This document shows positions 48,575-57,731 of a stretch of 64,000 bases of DNA, piece after piece (positions within the stretch are counted from its first letter, which is position 1; each line of letters begins with the position of its first letter). The position numbers and the translations under genes are program-made. Origin of the DNA: Caulobacter sp. S45 (GTDB taxonomy: Bacteria > Pseudomonadota > Alphaproteobacteria > Caulobacterales > Caulobacteraceae); NCBI RefSeq assembly GCF_009765965.1, contig NZ_LMUL01000014.1, positions 2,147,884 through 2,211,883 of the forward strand, given 5' to 3'. The notes below the pieces were generated by a model. That model saw nothing but the letters and a program-made list of their open reading frames with translations, did no database searches and had not been told where the DNA came from.

Positions 48575-51500
48575 TCAAGTCTCCACCCCCGACGGCATGC
48601 CCCCGGTGGTCGGAACGTCCGGCTGCTTCTTTGGTGGCTTGGGCAGGCGATCCCCGAGCCAGCGCATCACCACGTAGAACACCGGCGTGAAGATCAGGCC
48701 GAAGATGGTCACCCCGATCATGCCGAAGAACACCGCCACGCCCAGCGCCTGGCGCAGTTCCGCGCCCGCACCATGGGCAAAGGCCAGCGGGATCACCCCC
48801 AGGATGAAGGCGAAAGAGGTCATCAGGATCGGCCGCAGGCGGGTGCGCGCCGCCTCCACCGCCGCTTCGAAGCGGTCGTGGCCATGCTCGATCTCGCCCT
48901 GGCGCGCGAACTCCACGATCAGGATGGCGTTCTTAGCCGCCAGTCCGATCAGCACTATGAAGCCGATCTGGGTCAGGATGTTGTTGTCCATCCCCATCAG
49001 GTTCACGCCGGTGATGGCGGCCAGCAGGCACATCGGGATGATCAGGATCACCGCCAGAGGCATGGTCACGCTTTCGTACAGCGCCGCCAGCAGCAGGAAG
49101 ACCAGGATCACCGCCAGCACGAACACCAGCCCGGCCGTATTGCCCGCCGCCTGCTGCTGATAGGCCAGTTCGGTCCAGTCGTAGTGGAAACCCTCGGGCA
49201 AGACCCGGGCGGCCGCCTTTTCCATGGCGGCCATGGTCTGGCCGGTGGAGTGGCCGGGCGGCGTGCTCGCCTGCACTTCTGCGGAGGGATAGAGCTGGTA
49301 GCGCAGCACGCGGTACGGACCGGTGGTGCGGTGGACGTTGACCACCGCGCCCAGCGGCATCATCGCCCCGCTGGCGGTGCGCGTCTGCAGCTGCTGGATC
49401 TCCGACACGTCCTGGCGGTACTGGGTGTCGGCCTGGGCGAACACCTCGTAGGTGTGGTTCAGGTAGTTGAAGTCGTCGATATAGGTCGAGCCCAGATAGG
49501 TCTGGAGCGTGTCGAACACCGAGCTGTCGTTGACGCCGTAGTATTCCGCCTTGGTCCGGTCGATGTCGGCGAAGATGCGGGGCGTATTGGTGTTGAAGGT
49601 GAGGTAGGCGCCGGTGACGCTGGGGTCCTTGTTCACCTCCTCGACCACGGCCTGGGCGACCTGCTGAAGCCGCGCGTAGTCGGCCTTGCCGGTCTGGTCC
49701 TCCACGATCATCTTCACCCCGCCCTGGGTGCCGATGCCGCGCACCGGCGGCGGCGGCAGGATGCGGATCTGGGCGGACGGGTCGATCGAAAGCCGCTTCT
49801 GGGCGTCGGCGATCATGCCGTCCAGGGTGATGTGGTGCTTCTTGCGCTCGTCGAAGCTGTCCTCGATCAGGTAGGCCTGTCCCGCCGCCGCGTTGGTGGT
49901 CTGGCTGGAAGCGTCCACGCCGGCGTAGGAGGATGTCGCGATCAGGCCCTTCACCCCGAGCACCTGGGGGATGGTGCGCCGGATCAGCTCGTCGGTGCGC
50001 GCCAGCGAAGACCCGTTGGGCAGGTTCGCCGCCATGATCACGTTGCCCTGGTCCTGGGCGGGGATGAAGCCGATCGGGGTGGCGCCGATCCGCCAGACGG
50101 TGAGCGCGATCAGGCCCACATAGACCACCAGCATCAGCACGCCGAGCCGGATCAGCTTCTTGGTGACTGCGCCATAGCCGTTGGCCAGCCGGTCGAAGCC
50201 CTTGTTGAAGACGCGCGCAAACCCGCTGAACGGCTTCTCCCACGGCTTCAGGCGACGACCGCTGGCGTGCTTGGGCCGCAGCAGCAGGGCGGCCATGGCG
50301 GGCGACAGGGTCAGCGAGACGATCAGGGAAAAGATGGTCGCCGTGGCGATGGTCAGGGCGAACTGCCGGTAGAACTGGCCGGAGATGCCCGAGATCATGG
50401 CGGCCGGGATGAACACCGCCGACAGCACCAGCGCGATGGCGACCAGGGCGCCGCCCACCTCGTCCATGGTGGCGTGCGCGGCTTCCTGGGGCCCCATTCC
50501 GTGTTCGAGGTGGCGCTCGACGTTCTCCACCACCACGATGGCGTCGTCGACCACGATGCCGATGGCCAGCACCAGGCCGAACAGCGACAGGTTGTTGAGC
50601 GAGAAGCCCGCCGCCAGCATCACCGCGAAGGTGCCGACCAGCGAGACCGGGATGGCCAGGATGGGGATGATCGCCGCCCGCCAGCTCTGCAGGAACACGA
50701 TCACCACGACGACCACCAGCAGCAGGGCCTCGAACAGGGTCTGGCGGACCTCGGCGATGGAGTCCTTGATGTACTGGGTCGGGTTGTAGATGATCTTGTA
50801 GTCGAGCCCCGGCGGGAAGCTCTTCTTCAGGACCTGCATCTCCTTCGTCACCGCATCGGCGGCGGCCAGGGCGTTGGTGCCCGGCAGCTGCAGGACGCCG
50901 ATGGCGGCGGCGGGGTTGGTGTCCGGCTTGCCGTCGGTGAGGATGCCCAGATAGGCGTTGGTGGTGTAGTCCGCCGCGCCCAGGCTGACCCGGGCGATGT
51001 CCGAAACCCGGGTGATGCGGTTCTGGTCGTCGCGCTTGAGCACGATCTCGCCGAACTCCTGCGGCGTGATCAGGCGACCCTTGGCCTGGACTTGGAGCTG
51101 GTAGGCGGACGGCCGTGCGCCGAAGGGCGGCGAGCCGATATTGCCGGCGGCGATCTGGATGTTGTGGCTGCGCAGCTGGGTGACGATGTCGTCCACCGTC
51201 AGGTTGCGCGCCGCCGCCTTGTCCGGGTCGATCCAGATGCGGATGGAATAGTCGCGGGCCGCGCGGGTGCTGATGTCGCCCACGCCCTTTAGGCGCAGCA
51301 GCGGATTCTGAATCTGCAGGGTGACGTAGTTGGCGACGTAGGCCTGGTCGAGCGACTTGTCCGGCGAGTACATGTGCACCGCCAGCAGGATGTCGGGGCT
51401 GGACTTGCGGACGATGATGCCGGTCTGCTGGACCTGCTGCGGCAGGCGCGGCTGGGCGGTGGTCACCCGGTCCTGGACCAGTTCCTGGGACTTATCGAGG

Positions 51501-51802
51501 TCGGTGCCGAGCGCGAAGGTGACGGTGATCTGCAGCTTGCCGTCGCCGGTGGACTGCGAGGACATGTAGAGCATGTCCTGGACGCCGTTGATCTGCTCCT
51601 CGATCGGATCGGCCACGGTTTCGGCGATGGTTTCGGCCGAGGCGCCCGGATAGGTCAGCGTGACGTTGACCGTCGGCGGCACGATCTCGGGATACTGGGC
51701 GGCGGGCAGGTTCGGATAGGCGATCGCTCCCAGCAGGGTGATCAGGATGGCGATGACGGCCGCGAACACCGGCCGGTCGATCATGAAGTGGGAGAAACGC
51801 AT
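48575..51802 (-). CDS. RND efflux permease, AcrB/MexB-like (HAE1)
   Basis: A 1075-aa inner-membrane proton-driven pump. It opens with MRFSHFMIDRPVFAAVIAIL, has twelve predicted helices and two large periplasmic loops. The helix 4 proton-relay motif is present (GLVLAIGIVVDDAIVVVENVERH), and QDQGNVIMAANLPNGSSLAR is typical of hydrophobe and amphiphile exporters. It should pump drugs or toxic amphiphiles to the channel through the adaptor. Start ATG 51802 is 15 bp after the adaptor stop. Confidence 0.94.
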   Translation of the reverse strand: MRFSHFMIDRPVFAAVIAILITLLGAIAYPNLPAAQYPEIVPPTVNVTLTYPGASAETIAETVADPIEEQINGVQDMLYMSSQSTGDGKLQITVTFALGTDLDKSQELVQDRVTTAQPRLPQQVQQTGIIVRKSSPDILLAVHMYSPDKSLDQAYVANYVTLQIQNPLLRLKGVGDISTRAARDYSIRIWIDPDKAAARNLTVDDIVTQLRSHNIQIAAGNIGSPPFGARPSAYQLQVQAKGRLITPQEFGEIVLKRDDQNRITRVSDIARVSLGAADYTTNAYLGILTDGKPDTNPAAAIGVLQLPGTNALAAADAVTKEMQVLKKSFPPGLDYKIIYNPTQYIKDSIAEVRQTLFEALLLVVVVVIVFLQSWRAAIIPILAIPVSLVGTFAVMLAAGFSLNNLSLFGLVLAIGIVVDDAIVVVENVERHLEHGMGPQEAAHATMDEVGGALVAIALVLSAVFIPAAMISGISGQFYRQFALTIATATIFSLIVSLTLSPAMAALLLRPKHASGRRLKPWEKPFSGFARVFNKGFDRLANGYGAVTKKLIRLGVLMLVVYVGLIALTVWRIGATPIGFIPAQDQGNVIMAANLPNGSSLARTDELIRRTIPQVLGVKGLIATSSYAGVDASSQTTNAAAGQAYLIEDSFDERKKHHITLDGMIADAQKRLSIDPSAQIRILPPPPVRGIGTQGGVKMIVEDQTGKADYARLQQVAQAVVEEVNKDPSVTGAYLTFNTNTPRIFADIDRTKAEYYGVNDSSVFDTLQTYLGSTYIDDFNYLNHTYEVFAQADTQYRQDVSEIQQLQTRTASGAMMPLGAVVNVHRTTGPYRVLRYQLYPSAEVQASTPPGHSTGQTMAAMEKAAARVLPEGFHYDWTELAYQQQAAGNTAGLVFVLAVILVFLLLAALYESVTMPLAVILIIPMCLLAAITGVNLMGMDNNILTQIGFIVLIGLAAKNAILIVEFARQGEIEHGHDRFEAAVEAARTRLRPILMTSFAFILGVIPLAFAHGAGAELRQALGVAVFFGMIGVTIFGLIFTPVFYVVMRWLGDRLPKPPKKQPDVPTTGGMPSGVET

Positions 51803-51817
51803 CCGCGCGCGCCGCCC

Positions 51818-53011
51818 TTAGCGTGTCTGTTCGGCGAAGGTGCCGGCGGCCGGCGGCGGCGTCAGATCGGCCGGCGTTGGCGAGCTTCCGGGGTCGGGCG
51901 GGGTGATCGTGCCCTGCTGGATGCGCACCTTGACCCCGACCTTGGCCCGTTGGACGCCGCTGATGATCACATCCTCGTCGGCCTTGAGGCCCGAACGCAC
52001 CACCCGCAGGCCGTCGACCGTGGGGCCGAACATGACCTTGCGCTGCTGGACCACGCCGTCATGGTCGACGACGTAGACGATCTGGTCGCTCTGCTGGCTG
52101 GTCACCGCGTCGTCGGGGATCAGCAGGGCGTCGTAGGCGCCCGAGCCCAGCAGCCGCAGATGCCCGAACAGGCCCGGCGTGAGCAGGTACTTGGGATTGG
52201 CGATCAGAGCCCGGCCGCGGATGGTGCCCGAATTGGTGTCGAGCTGGTTGTCCACGAAGTCCATCCGGCCATGGATGGCGAAGTCGGGTTGGTCCTGAAG
52301 GCGGATGTCCACCGGGTTGGCGAAGCGGCGCGACGAGGGGCGGTCGCCGGCCTGGGATTGCCGCTCGTACTTCAGATACAGCGACTCCGCCCCGTTGAAG
52401 GTGAAGCGGATCGGGTCGAGATCGACCACGTTGGTCAGGATGGTGCTGTCCTGGGTCACCAGGTTGCCCACTGCGAAGCGGCGGTCGGACGCGCGGCCGT
52501 TCAGCGGCGAGATCACCCGCGTGAACACCAGGTTCAGGGCGGCGGTCTCGACATTGCCCTTGGCGGTCAGCACGTCGGCGGCCGACTGCTGCTCGGTGGA
52601 CAGGCGGGTCTGGTATTCCTGCTCGGAAATGGCGTGCGCGGCCAGCAGCTTGACCGCCCGGTCGAGCTCGACCTTGGCGTTGGCGAGGGTGGCCTCCGCA
52701 TGGGCGAGCTGGCCCTGCGCCTGATCGAGCGCCGCCTTGTAGGGGCGCGGGTCGATGACGAACAGCACCTGGCCCTTGTGGACGATCTGGCCGTCGGTGA
52801 AGTTGATCGACTGCAGGTAGCCGGACACCCGGGGCCGCACGTCCACCGAGTTCACCGCGTCGAACCGGCCGACGAAATCATCCCAGTCGACGATCCGCTT
52901 GGACAGGGGCTTGGAGATGACGACGGTGGGCGGCGGCGGGGCGGTCTTGGGCTTGGCGTGGCAGCCCGCCGCGATCAGACAGGCGACGCTCATCAGCACA
53001 GCCTTGCGCAT
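51818..53011 (-). CDS. RND efflux periplasmic adaptor (membrane fusion protein)
   Basis: A 397-aa lipoprotein-like adaptor. The leader ACLIAAGCHA has a lipobox. Lipoyl-like halves (VRPRVSGYLQSINFTDGQIVHKGQVLFVID), a coiled hairpin (ALDQAQGQLAHAEATLANAKVELDRAVKLL) and a beta-barrel (RFTFNGAESLYLKYE) follow in the usual order. It bridges pump and channel. ATG 53011 has GGTGGAG upstream. It is the first gene of the three-gene efflux operon; no TetR-type regulator gene lies beside it. Confidence 0.93.
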   Translation of the reverse strand: MRKAVLMSVACLIAAGCHAKPKTAPPPPTVVISKPLSKRIVDWDDFVGRFDAVNSVDVRPRVSGYLQSINFTDGQIVHKGQVLFVIDPRPYKAALDQAQGQLAHAEATLANAKVELDRAVKLLAAHAISEQEYQTRLSTEQQSAADVLTAKGNVETAALNLVFTRVISPLNGRASDRRFAVGNLVTQDSTILTNVVDLDPIRFTFNGAESLYLKYERQSQAGDRPSSRRFANPVDIRLQDQPDFAIHGRMDFVDNQLDTNSGTIRGRALIANPKYLLTPGLFGHLRLLGSGAYDALLIPDDAVTSQQSDQIVYVVDHDGVVQQRKVMFGPTVDGLRVVRSGLKADEDVIISGVQRAKVGVKVRIQQGTITPPDPGSSPTPADLTPPPAAGTFAEQTR

Positions 53012-53322
53012 TCGATATAGTCTCCACCGGACGGGCGCGGGTTAGGACAGTAGAGCTACTGGCGCAACGCTTCTAACATTGCGTTTGGAAATGCTGAATG
53101 CGATTCGCCGCGCCGAGGCGCCGCTCATTTTCACCAGACATCGTCGGCGTTTACCGCACAAACCGAGCCTATGGAACAGATCATCGAGACACCGCCCGGC
53201 GCCGGCTAGTAGACGCCGGCGTCGGTTGAGCGCGCCCTGGGTTTTCGCGGATTCGCTTCCTTGCGGGTCCGCAGATTTCGATCGGCGTCATCCCCGGATC
53301 GGAGACGGTCCGCAAATAACCG
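53012..53322. other. efflux operon upstream region with possible operator
   Basis: A 311-bp gap between the efflux operon and the serine-hydrolase gene. GCAACGCTTCTAACATTGC at 53064-53082 is symmetric at 13 of 19 positions and could be a repressor site near the efflux promoter. AGTAGAGCTACT at 53049-53060 is a second short symmetric element. Nothing else convincing is seen; the open frames here show no coding character. Confidence 0.35.
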
Positions 53323-54429
53323 TCAAGATTTCGCGGCGAACTTCTGGATCAGGCTGAGCGCCAGCCGCTGGACGGCGGAGCCGCCGAAGTCCGCGCCCCC
53401 CGCATTGCAGACCGCGATCACCGCAAGCCCCTTGGCCGGACCGATCATGGCGGTGGAGGACCAGTAGCCGTTGTAGCTGCGCTGGGTCAGCACCGGGCCC
53501 TGGGCCCAGCTGCGCTCGGTGCTGACCAGCCATCCCGGCGCCGGTCCGGTCGGATCGTCCACGATCGGCGAGGCGATGTGCGGCAGGCTGCGCGGCTGCA
53601 GGTAGTCGCCGCCGTTGGTCAGGAAGATGCGTACGAACTTGGCGTAGTCCTCCAGCGACAGGTGAACCCGACTGGCCGGACCAAACACCGGCGGGTCGTC
53701 CGCCTCGGCGGCGGGGTTGACCTGGAGGTTGTGCTTCTCGTCGAGCCGCGCATGGCCCCAGGGCTGGTCGCCCGTCGGCGCGCCGAAACCCGCGCTGTCC
53801 ATGCCCAGGGGACCGAACAGCTCCGCCGAGATGGCGGTTTCCCAATCCATTTTTGTCGCCCGTTCGATCGCGGCGCCGACCAGCACATAGCCGGCGTTGG
53901 AGAAGACGTAGTCGCCCCGCCGTCCTACTGGCGGCGCGGCCAGCACGGCCTTGGCGAAGGCGGTGCGCTGGGCGGGCAGGGAGCGGGTGTCGTTCAGCCA
54001 CTTGTGCAGGGCTTCGGGCGTGGCGAACGGTTCGTCGCTGACCCCGGCCACGTGGGCCATCAGCTCCTCGATGGTGACGTCGCGCCAGGACTCCTCAGGC
54101 GTCAGGTCGGGGAACAGGTCGGGCACCTTGGCCCCCCAACGCACCCGGCCGGACTCGGCTACGCGGGCGTACAGCGCCGCGGTCATGGCCTGGGTGTTGG
54201 AGCCGATCAGCCACAGGTCCTGGGCGGTGACCGGGATCTTCTGGCCGCTGCGCCGGCGTCCGATGGCCTCGAGCCCGACGATCCCCTTGGGGGTGATCAC
54301 CGCGCCGCCGAGCGCCGGGACGTGGGACTGGTCCAGTAGGGCCGGCAGGGTGATGCGCGGCAGCACCCGCTGGCCGAGTTGGGCGATGCCGGCGCCACCG
54401 GCCAGCATCAGGCTGCGGCGGTCGATCAC
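53323..54429 (-). CDS. serine-hydrolase/beta-lactamase-fold protein with altered active site
   Basis: A 368-aa protein of the class C beta-lactamase family with a short twin-arginine-like start (RRSLMLAGG). All three catalytic motifs deviate. SxxK reads Ser77-Asn-Thr-Gln80, so the catalytic Lys is Gln. Y-x-N reads Phe176-Ser-Asn178. The H-x-G motif reads Tyr319-Asn-Gly321. The rest (GYVLVGAAIERAT, ELFGPLGMDSAGFG) is well conserved and codon use is normal, so it is a kept gene, perhaps a binding protein or an enzyme with a different mechanism. GTG 54429 overlaps the hisC stop (GTGA). Confidence 0.85.
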   Translation of the reverse strand: MIDRRSLMLAGGAGIAQLGQRVLPRITLPALLDQSHVPALGGAVITPKGIVGLEAIGRRRSGQKIPVTAQDLWLIGSNTQAMTAALYARVAESGRVRWGAKVPDLFPDLTPEESWRDVTIEELMAHVAGVSDEPFATPEALHKWLNDTRSLPAQRTAFAKAVLAAPPVGRRGDYVFSNAGYVLVGAAIERATKMDWETAISAELFGPLGMDSAGFGAPTGDQPWGHARLDEKHNLQVNPAAEADDPPVFGPASRVHLSLEDYAKFVRIFLTNGGDYLQPRSLPHIASPIVDDPTGPAPGWLVSTERSWAQGPVLTQRSYNGYWSSTAMIGPAKGLAVIAVCNAGGADFGGSAVQRLALSLIQKFAAKS

Positions 54430-55556
54430 GCGACGGCTTCCGCCACGCGCAGATAGGCGCCCAGGCCCTCGACCACCGCATCCATGTGCTCGGGCAGGCC
54501 GACGGTGATCCGCAGGCCGTCGCCGATCTGGTAGCCGCCCAGGCCGCGCACCAGCACGCCCCGCTGCGCCAGGAAGGTTTCGGCCTCCGCCGCCGTGCGC
54601 CCGGCCTCGCTGGGGAAGCGCACCAGCACGAAGTTGCCGAGCGAGGGGTAGACCTTCAAGCCCAGCCGCTTGAGGCTGGCTTCCAGACGTGGGCGCTGTT
54701 CGATCACCAGCGCGCGGGAGCGGTCCAGAAACGCCTGATCCGCCAGCGCTGCCGTCGCCGCCGCCTGGGCCGGCAGGTTGATGTTGAATGGCGCGCGGAT
54801 ACGATCCATGGCGTCGATCATCGCCGTCGCCGCATAGGCCCAGCCGACCCGCAGCGCCGCCAGCCCGTACATCTTGGAGAAGGTGCGGCAGACGATGACG
54901 TTGGGCGCCGTGCGCGCCAGTTCCAGGCCATCCTCATAGGCGGGGTCGTCGGCGAATTCGGCATAGGCGCCGTCCAGCACCAGGACCACGTCGGAAGGCA
55001 GCGCCGCGTGCAGGCGACGCACCTCCGCCCCGGAAATCCAGGTCCCGGTCGGGTTGGACGGATTGGCGATGAACACCAGGCGGGTGCGCGCGTCCACCTG
55101 CTGGAGCACCTGGTCCACATCGATGCGGAACTCGGGCTCGGGGGCGAAGCGCACCTCGGCCTGGGCGGCGCGGGCGGCGATGCGGTAGGCCAGGAAGCCG
55201 TACTGGCCTTGCACCATGTTGTCGCCGGGCTGGCAGTAGACCTGACACAGCAGGGTGAAGATCTCGTCGGAGCCGCAGCCGAAGATCAGCCGCTCCGGCT
55301 CCAGCGCGAAACGCTCGGCCAGGGCGCCGCGCAGGCCGTTGCTCCGTCCGTCGGGATAAAGGTGCAGCTTGCCCGCGACGCCGACGTAGGCCCGCCGCGC
55401 TGCGTCGCTGGTCCCCAGGACGTTTTCGTTGGAAGACAGCTTCAGCGGGTCGGCGAAGCCTTCGGCGCTGGACTTGCCGCCGACATAGGGGGCGATGTCC
55501 AGGATGCCGGGCTTGGGCTTTGGGACCAGGGGCGAGGTCGGGCGGGTGTCGGTCAT
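54426..55556 (-). CDS. hisC: histidinol-phosphate aminotransferase family
   Basis: A 376-aa fold-type I PLP aminotransferase. GILDIAPYVGGKS and KLSSNENVLGTS are HisC-like; IANPSNPTGTWI, VLDGAYAEFADD and RTFSKMYGLAALRVGWA (PLP-binding Lys) complete the active site. Expected reaction is imidazole-acetol phosphate with glutamate to L-histidinol phosphate; some members act on phenylalanine or tyrosine. No other his gene is present here. ATG 55556 begins the conserved region. It is coupled by a 4-bp overlap to the serine-hydrolase-like gene. Confidence 0.88.
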   Translation of the reverse strand: MTDTRPTSPLVPKPKPGILDIAPYVGGKSSAEGFADPLKLSSNENVLGTSDAARRAYVGVAGKLHLYPDGRSNGLRGALAERFALEPERLIFGCGSDEIFTLLCQVYCQPGDNMVQGQYGFLAYRIAARAAQAEVRFAPEPEFRIDVDQVLQQVDARTRLVFIANPSNPTGTWISGAEVRRLHAALPSDVVLVLDGAYAEFADDPAYEDGLELARTAPNVIVCRTFSKMYGLAALRVGWAYAATAMIDAMDRIRAPFNINLPAQAAATAALADQAFLDRSRALVIEQRPRLEASLKRLGLKVYPSLGNFVLVRFPSEAGRTAAEAETFLAQRGVLVRGLGGYQIGDGLRITVGLPEHMDAVVEGLGAYLRVAEAVA

Positions 55557-55696
55557 AGGGGTTCGAGGCGTTTCCGTTTCGCGCAGATAGCGCCTGGATC
55601 GGAGCGGCTTCAAGGCGGCCGAGCTTGCGCCTTGCAGCGGGCGTCCCGACCAGTGCAGAAAAAGGCGCGCCGGTACGGCCGCAAGATAGGCTAAAA

Positions 55697-56311
55697 ATGA
55701 ACGATCCAGACCACAGCGACGGGATTTCCGAGGTGAGGGCGGATCAATCGGCGACCGGGCGAGCCGGTCCGCACTGGGTGTTCGGCTACGGTTCGCTGAT
55801 GTGGCGGCCGGGCTTCGACTATCTCGAAAGCCAGCCGGCGCTGCTGCGCGACCATCGCCGGGCCTTCTGCATCTATTCCGTCCATCATCGCGGCACGCCG
55901 GAGCGGCCGGGCCTGGTGCTGGGCCTGTCGGCGGGCGGGTGCACGCGCGGGACCGCCTATCGGGTGGACGACGCCATCTGGCCCCAGGTCTACGCCTACC
56001 TGCTCGAGCGCGAGCAGCCCACCGAGACCTATGTCGAGGCGCATGTGCCGGTGGTGCTGGCCGAGGGCGGCCGGGTCACGGCCACGGCCTTCCTGTCCGA
56101 CCGAGACCACCCGCAGTGGGCGGGCGACCTCGGCGTCGAGCGCCAGGCCGAACTGATCGCCGGGGCTTCGGGTCTGTCGGGCCGCAACATCGATTATCTC
56201 CGCGACCTGGTCGCCCACCTGCACGAGGCGCAGGCGGAGGACCCCGACATGGACGCCCTGCTGGCCCGGGTGGAGGCGCTGGAAGCGGCGGCGTTGCGAA
56301 CCGCGGTCTGA
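55697..56311 (+). CDS. ChaC-like gamma-glutamylcyclotransferase
   Basis: A 204-aa protein. WVFGYGSLMWRPGFDY is the substrate-binding loop of ChaC-type enzymes, followed by HHRGTPERPGLVLGL and the conserved acidic region YRVDDAIWPQVYAYLLERE with the catalytic Glu. These enzymes cleave glutathione to 5-oxoproline and Cys-Gly. ATG 55697 starts the transcript divergently from hisC. It converges with the acyltransferase gene, 11 bp apart. Confidence 0.88.
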   Translation: MNDPDHSDGISEVRADQSATGRAGPHWVFGYGSLMWRPGFDYLESQPALLRDHRRAFCIYSVHHRGTPERPGLVLGLSAGGCTRGTAYRVDDAIWPQVYAYLLEREQPTETYVEAHVPVVLAEGGRVTATAFLSDRDHPQWAGDLGVERQAELIAGASGLSGRNIDYLRDLVAHLHEAQAEDPDMDALLARVEALEAAALRTAV

Positions 56312-56322
56312 CCGCTCTCCGT

Positions 56323-57048
56323 TCAGCTCGCCTCCAGCAGGACGTTGGACGTCGTCTCGATCTCCTGCTCCAGCCGCGCCATGAAGGCGTGGCGGCTCAG
56401 TCCCGGCGGAATGGGCGGCAGGAACTCGAACACCGCCAGGCCTGAATACTTGGCCAGACCATGGGCCGGCCAGACCAGTCCCGAATTGGAAGCCATCGGC
56501 GCGCACACAGCCTGGAGGTCCCGGTACAGCACCCCGACGCCACCCTTGTAGGCCGGCGGCGCACCGGGCTCGGTCCGGGTGCCCTCGGGATAGATCAGCA
56601 CCTGCCGGCCCTGCGCCAGGGCCGAGGCGGTGGCGTGGTTCATGGCGCGCAGGGTGACTGCACCGCCCTTGCGGTCGATGGGGATCATCCCGGACTTCCA
56701 GGCGTACCAGCCGAAGATCGGAATCCGCATCAGCTGCTTTTTCAGGATGATGCAGGGATCGCGCAGCGCCAGCACCGCGATGATGATGTCGATCATGCCC
56801 TGATGCTTGGCCGCGACCAGGCAACCGGTGGTGGGCAGGTTCTCGCGCCCACGAATCTCCACCCGCGCGCCGACCAGCAGACGCAGCGCCAGGATCATCC
56901 CCCGCGCCCACAGCCGCATGGGGAACAAGGCCACCTTTCGCGGGGCCAGCATCACCGGCAGGAATAGCAATCCGATCACCAGCGCCGAGGCGAAGCTCCA
57001 TACCGCCAGCAAGGCGGCGCCCACCAGGCTTCGCCGTCCGCGTCTCAT
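56323..57048 (-). CDS. plsC: 1-acyl-sn-glycerol-3-phosphate acyltransferase
   Basis: A 241-aa membrane-associated acyltransferase. An N-terminal hydrophobic anchor is followed by the H-x4-D catalytic box (AAKHQGMIDIII), FGWYAWKSGMIPIDR and the substrate-binding YPEGTR. It makes phosphatidic acid from lysophosphatidic acid in phospholipid synthesis. ATG 57048 overlaps the ydcF stop (ATGA at 57045-57048). It is the last gene of the ftsE-ftsX-ydcF-plsC unit. Confidence 0.9.
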   Translation of the reverse strand: MRRGRRSLVGAALLAVWSFASALVIGLLFLPVMLAPRKVALFPMRLWARGMILALRLLVGARVEIRGRENLPTTGCLVAAKHQGMIDIIIAVLALRDPCIILKKQLMRIPIFGWYAWKSGMIPIDRKGGAVTLRAMNHATASALAQGRQVLIYPEGTRTEPGAPPAYKGGVGVLYRDLQAVCAPMASNSGLVWPAHGLAKYSGLAVFEFLPPIPPGLSRHAFMARLEQEIETTSNVLLEAS

Positions 57049-57704
57049 GCCGCCGTATTCTCCGTCGCATTTTCCGAAGGTGTAGGTCCTGGCCTGGTCC
57101 GCTCCGGCGCGTCGCCGCCGCGATGATGCAGTCCGGACAAGCCGTTGCGACCGAGCACCGCCAGGTACTTGCAATACTCCAGCGCCATGCGCCGCGCCGC
57201 GCTCGGCGTCGCCCACCAGCGATGCGCGTCCAGGCTCTGGCTCGCCACCGGATAGGGATAGAGCGCCACCCCCGGCATGGCGGCGTGCAGTTCCTGGATG
57301 GCGCGGGGCATGTGGTAGTCCCCCGTCACCACGATCAGCGAGCGGTAGTGGTGATAGCGCGCCCAGCCGGCGGTCTCGTGAGCGTTGCCGAGCGTGTTCT
57401 CCGCCTCGAACCCCAGGTCCACGCAGCAGTCGAAGGCGCGGCCGGCGCTGGTGGTGGTGTCGCGCACCTGGGCGCGGGTCGCCTCCCGGTTGACCCCCGA
57501 GATCAACAGGCGCTGGCCGAGCCCCTGTTCCAGGAGTTCGGTGGCCGCTTCGATCCGCAGCGAGGATGCGCCGGTCAGCGCCACCACCCCGTCGGCCCGG
57601 GGCGGATCGGTCGCCGGGGTGGAGTCCGCGATCCGCGCGGCGAAGGCCCAAAGCCCCGCGGCCCAGATCACCACCAGGAGCAGCACCAGGGTGAGGGTCT
57701 TCAC
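57045..57704 (-). CDS. YdcF/SanA-like DUF218 membrane protein
   Basis: A 219-aa protein with an N-terminal helix (LTLVLLLVVIWAAGLWAFAA) and a DUF218 domain: DGVVALTGASSLRIEAATELL, RLLISGVN, and SLIVVTGDYHMPRAIQEL. Related proteins (ElyC, SanA, YdcF) act in envelope integrity, but the reaction is not established. Start GTG 57704 is 27 bp after the ftsX stop. The 4-bp overlap with plsC ties it to phospholipid and envelope functions. Confidence 0.85.
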   Translation of the reverse strand: MKTLTLVLLLVVIWAAGLWAFAARIADSTPATDPPRADGVVALTGASSLRIEAATELLEQGLGQRLLISGVNREATRAQVRDTTTSAGRAFDCCVDLGFEAENTLGNAHETAGWARYHHYRSLIVVTGDYHMPRAIQELHAAMPGVALYPYPVASQSLDAHRWWATPSAARRMALEYCKYLAVLGRNGLSGLHHRGGDAPERTRPGPTPSENATENTAA

Positions 57705-57731
57705 GCCATCCCCTTCATGTGGCTTGGCCCC

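Noticed and set aside
48773-51292. 839-codon plus-strand frame opposite the RND pump
   Set aside because: Antisense shadow of a well-defined AcrB-like gene.
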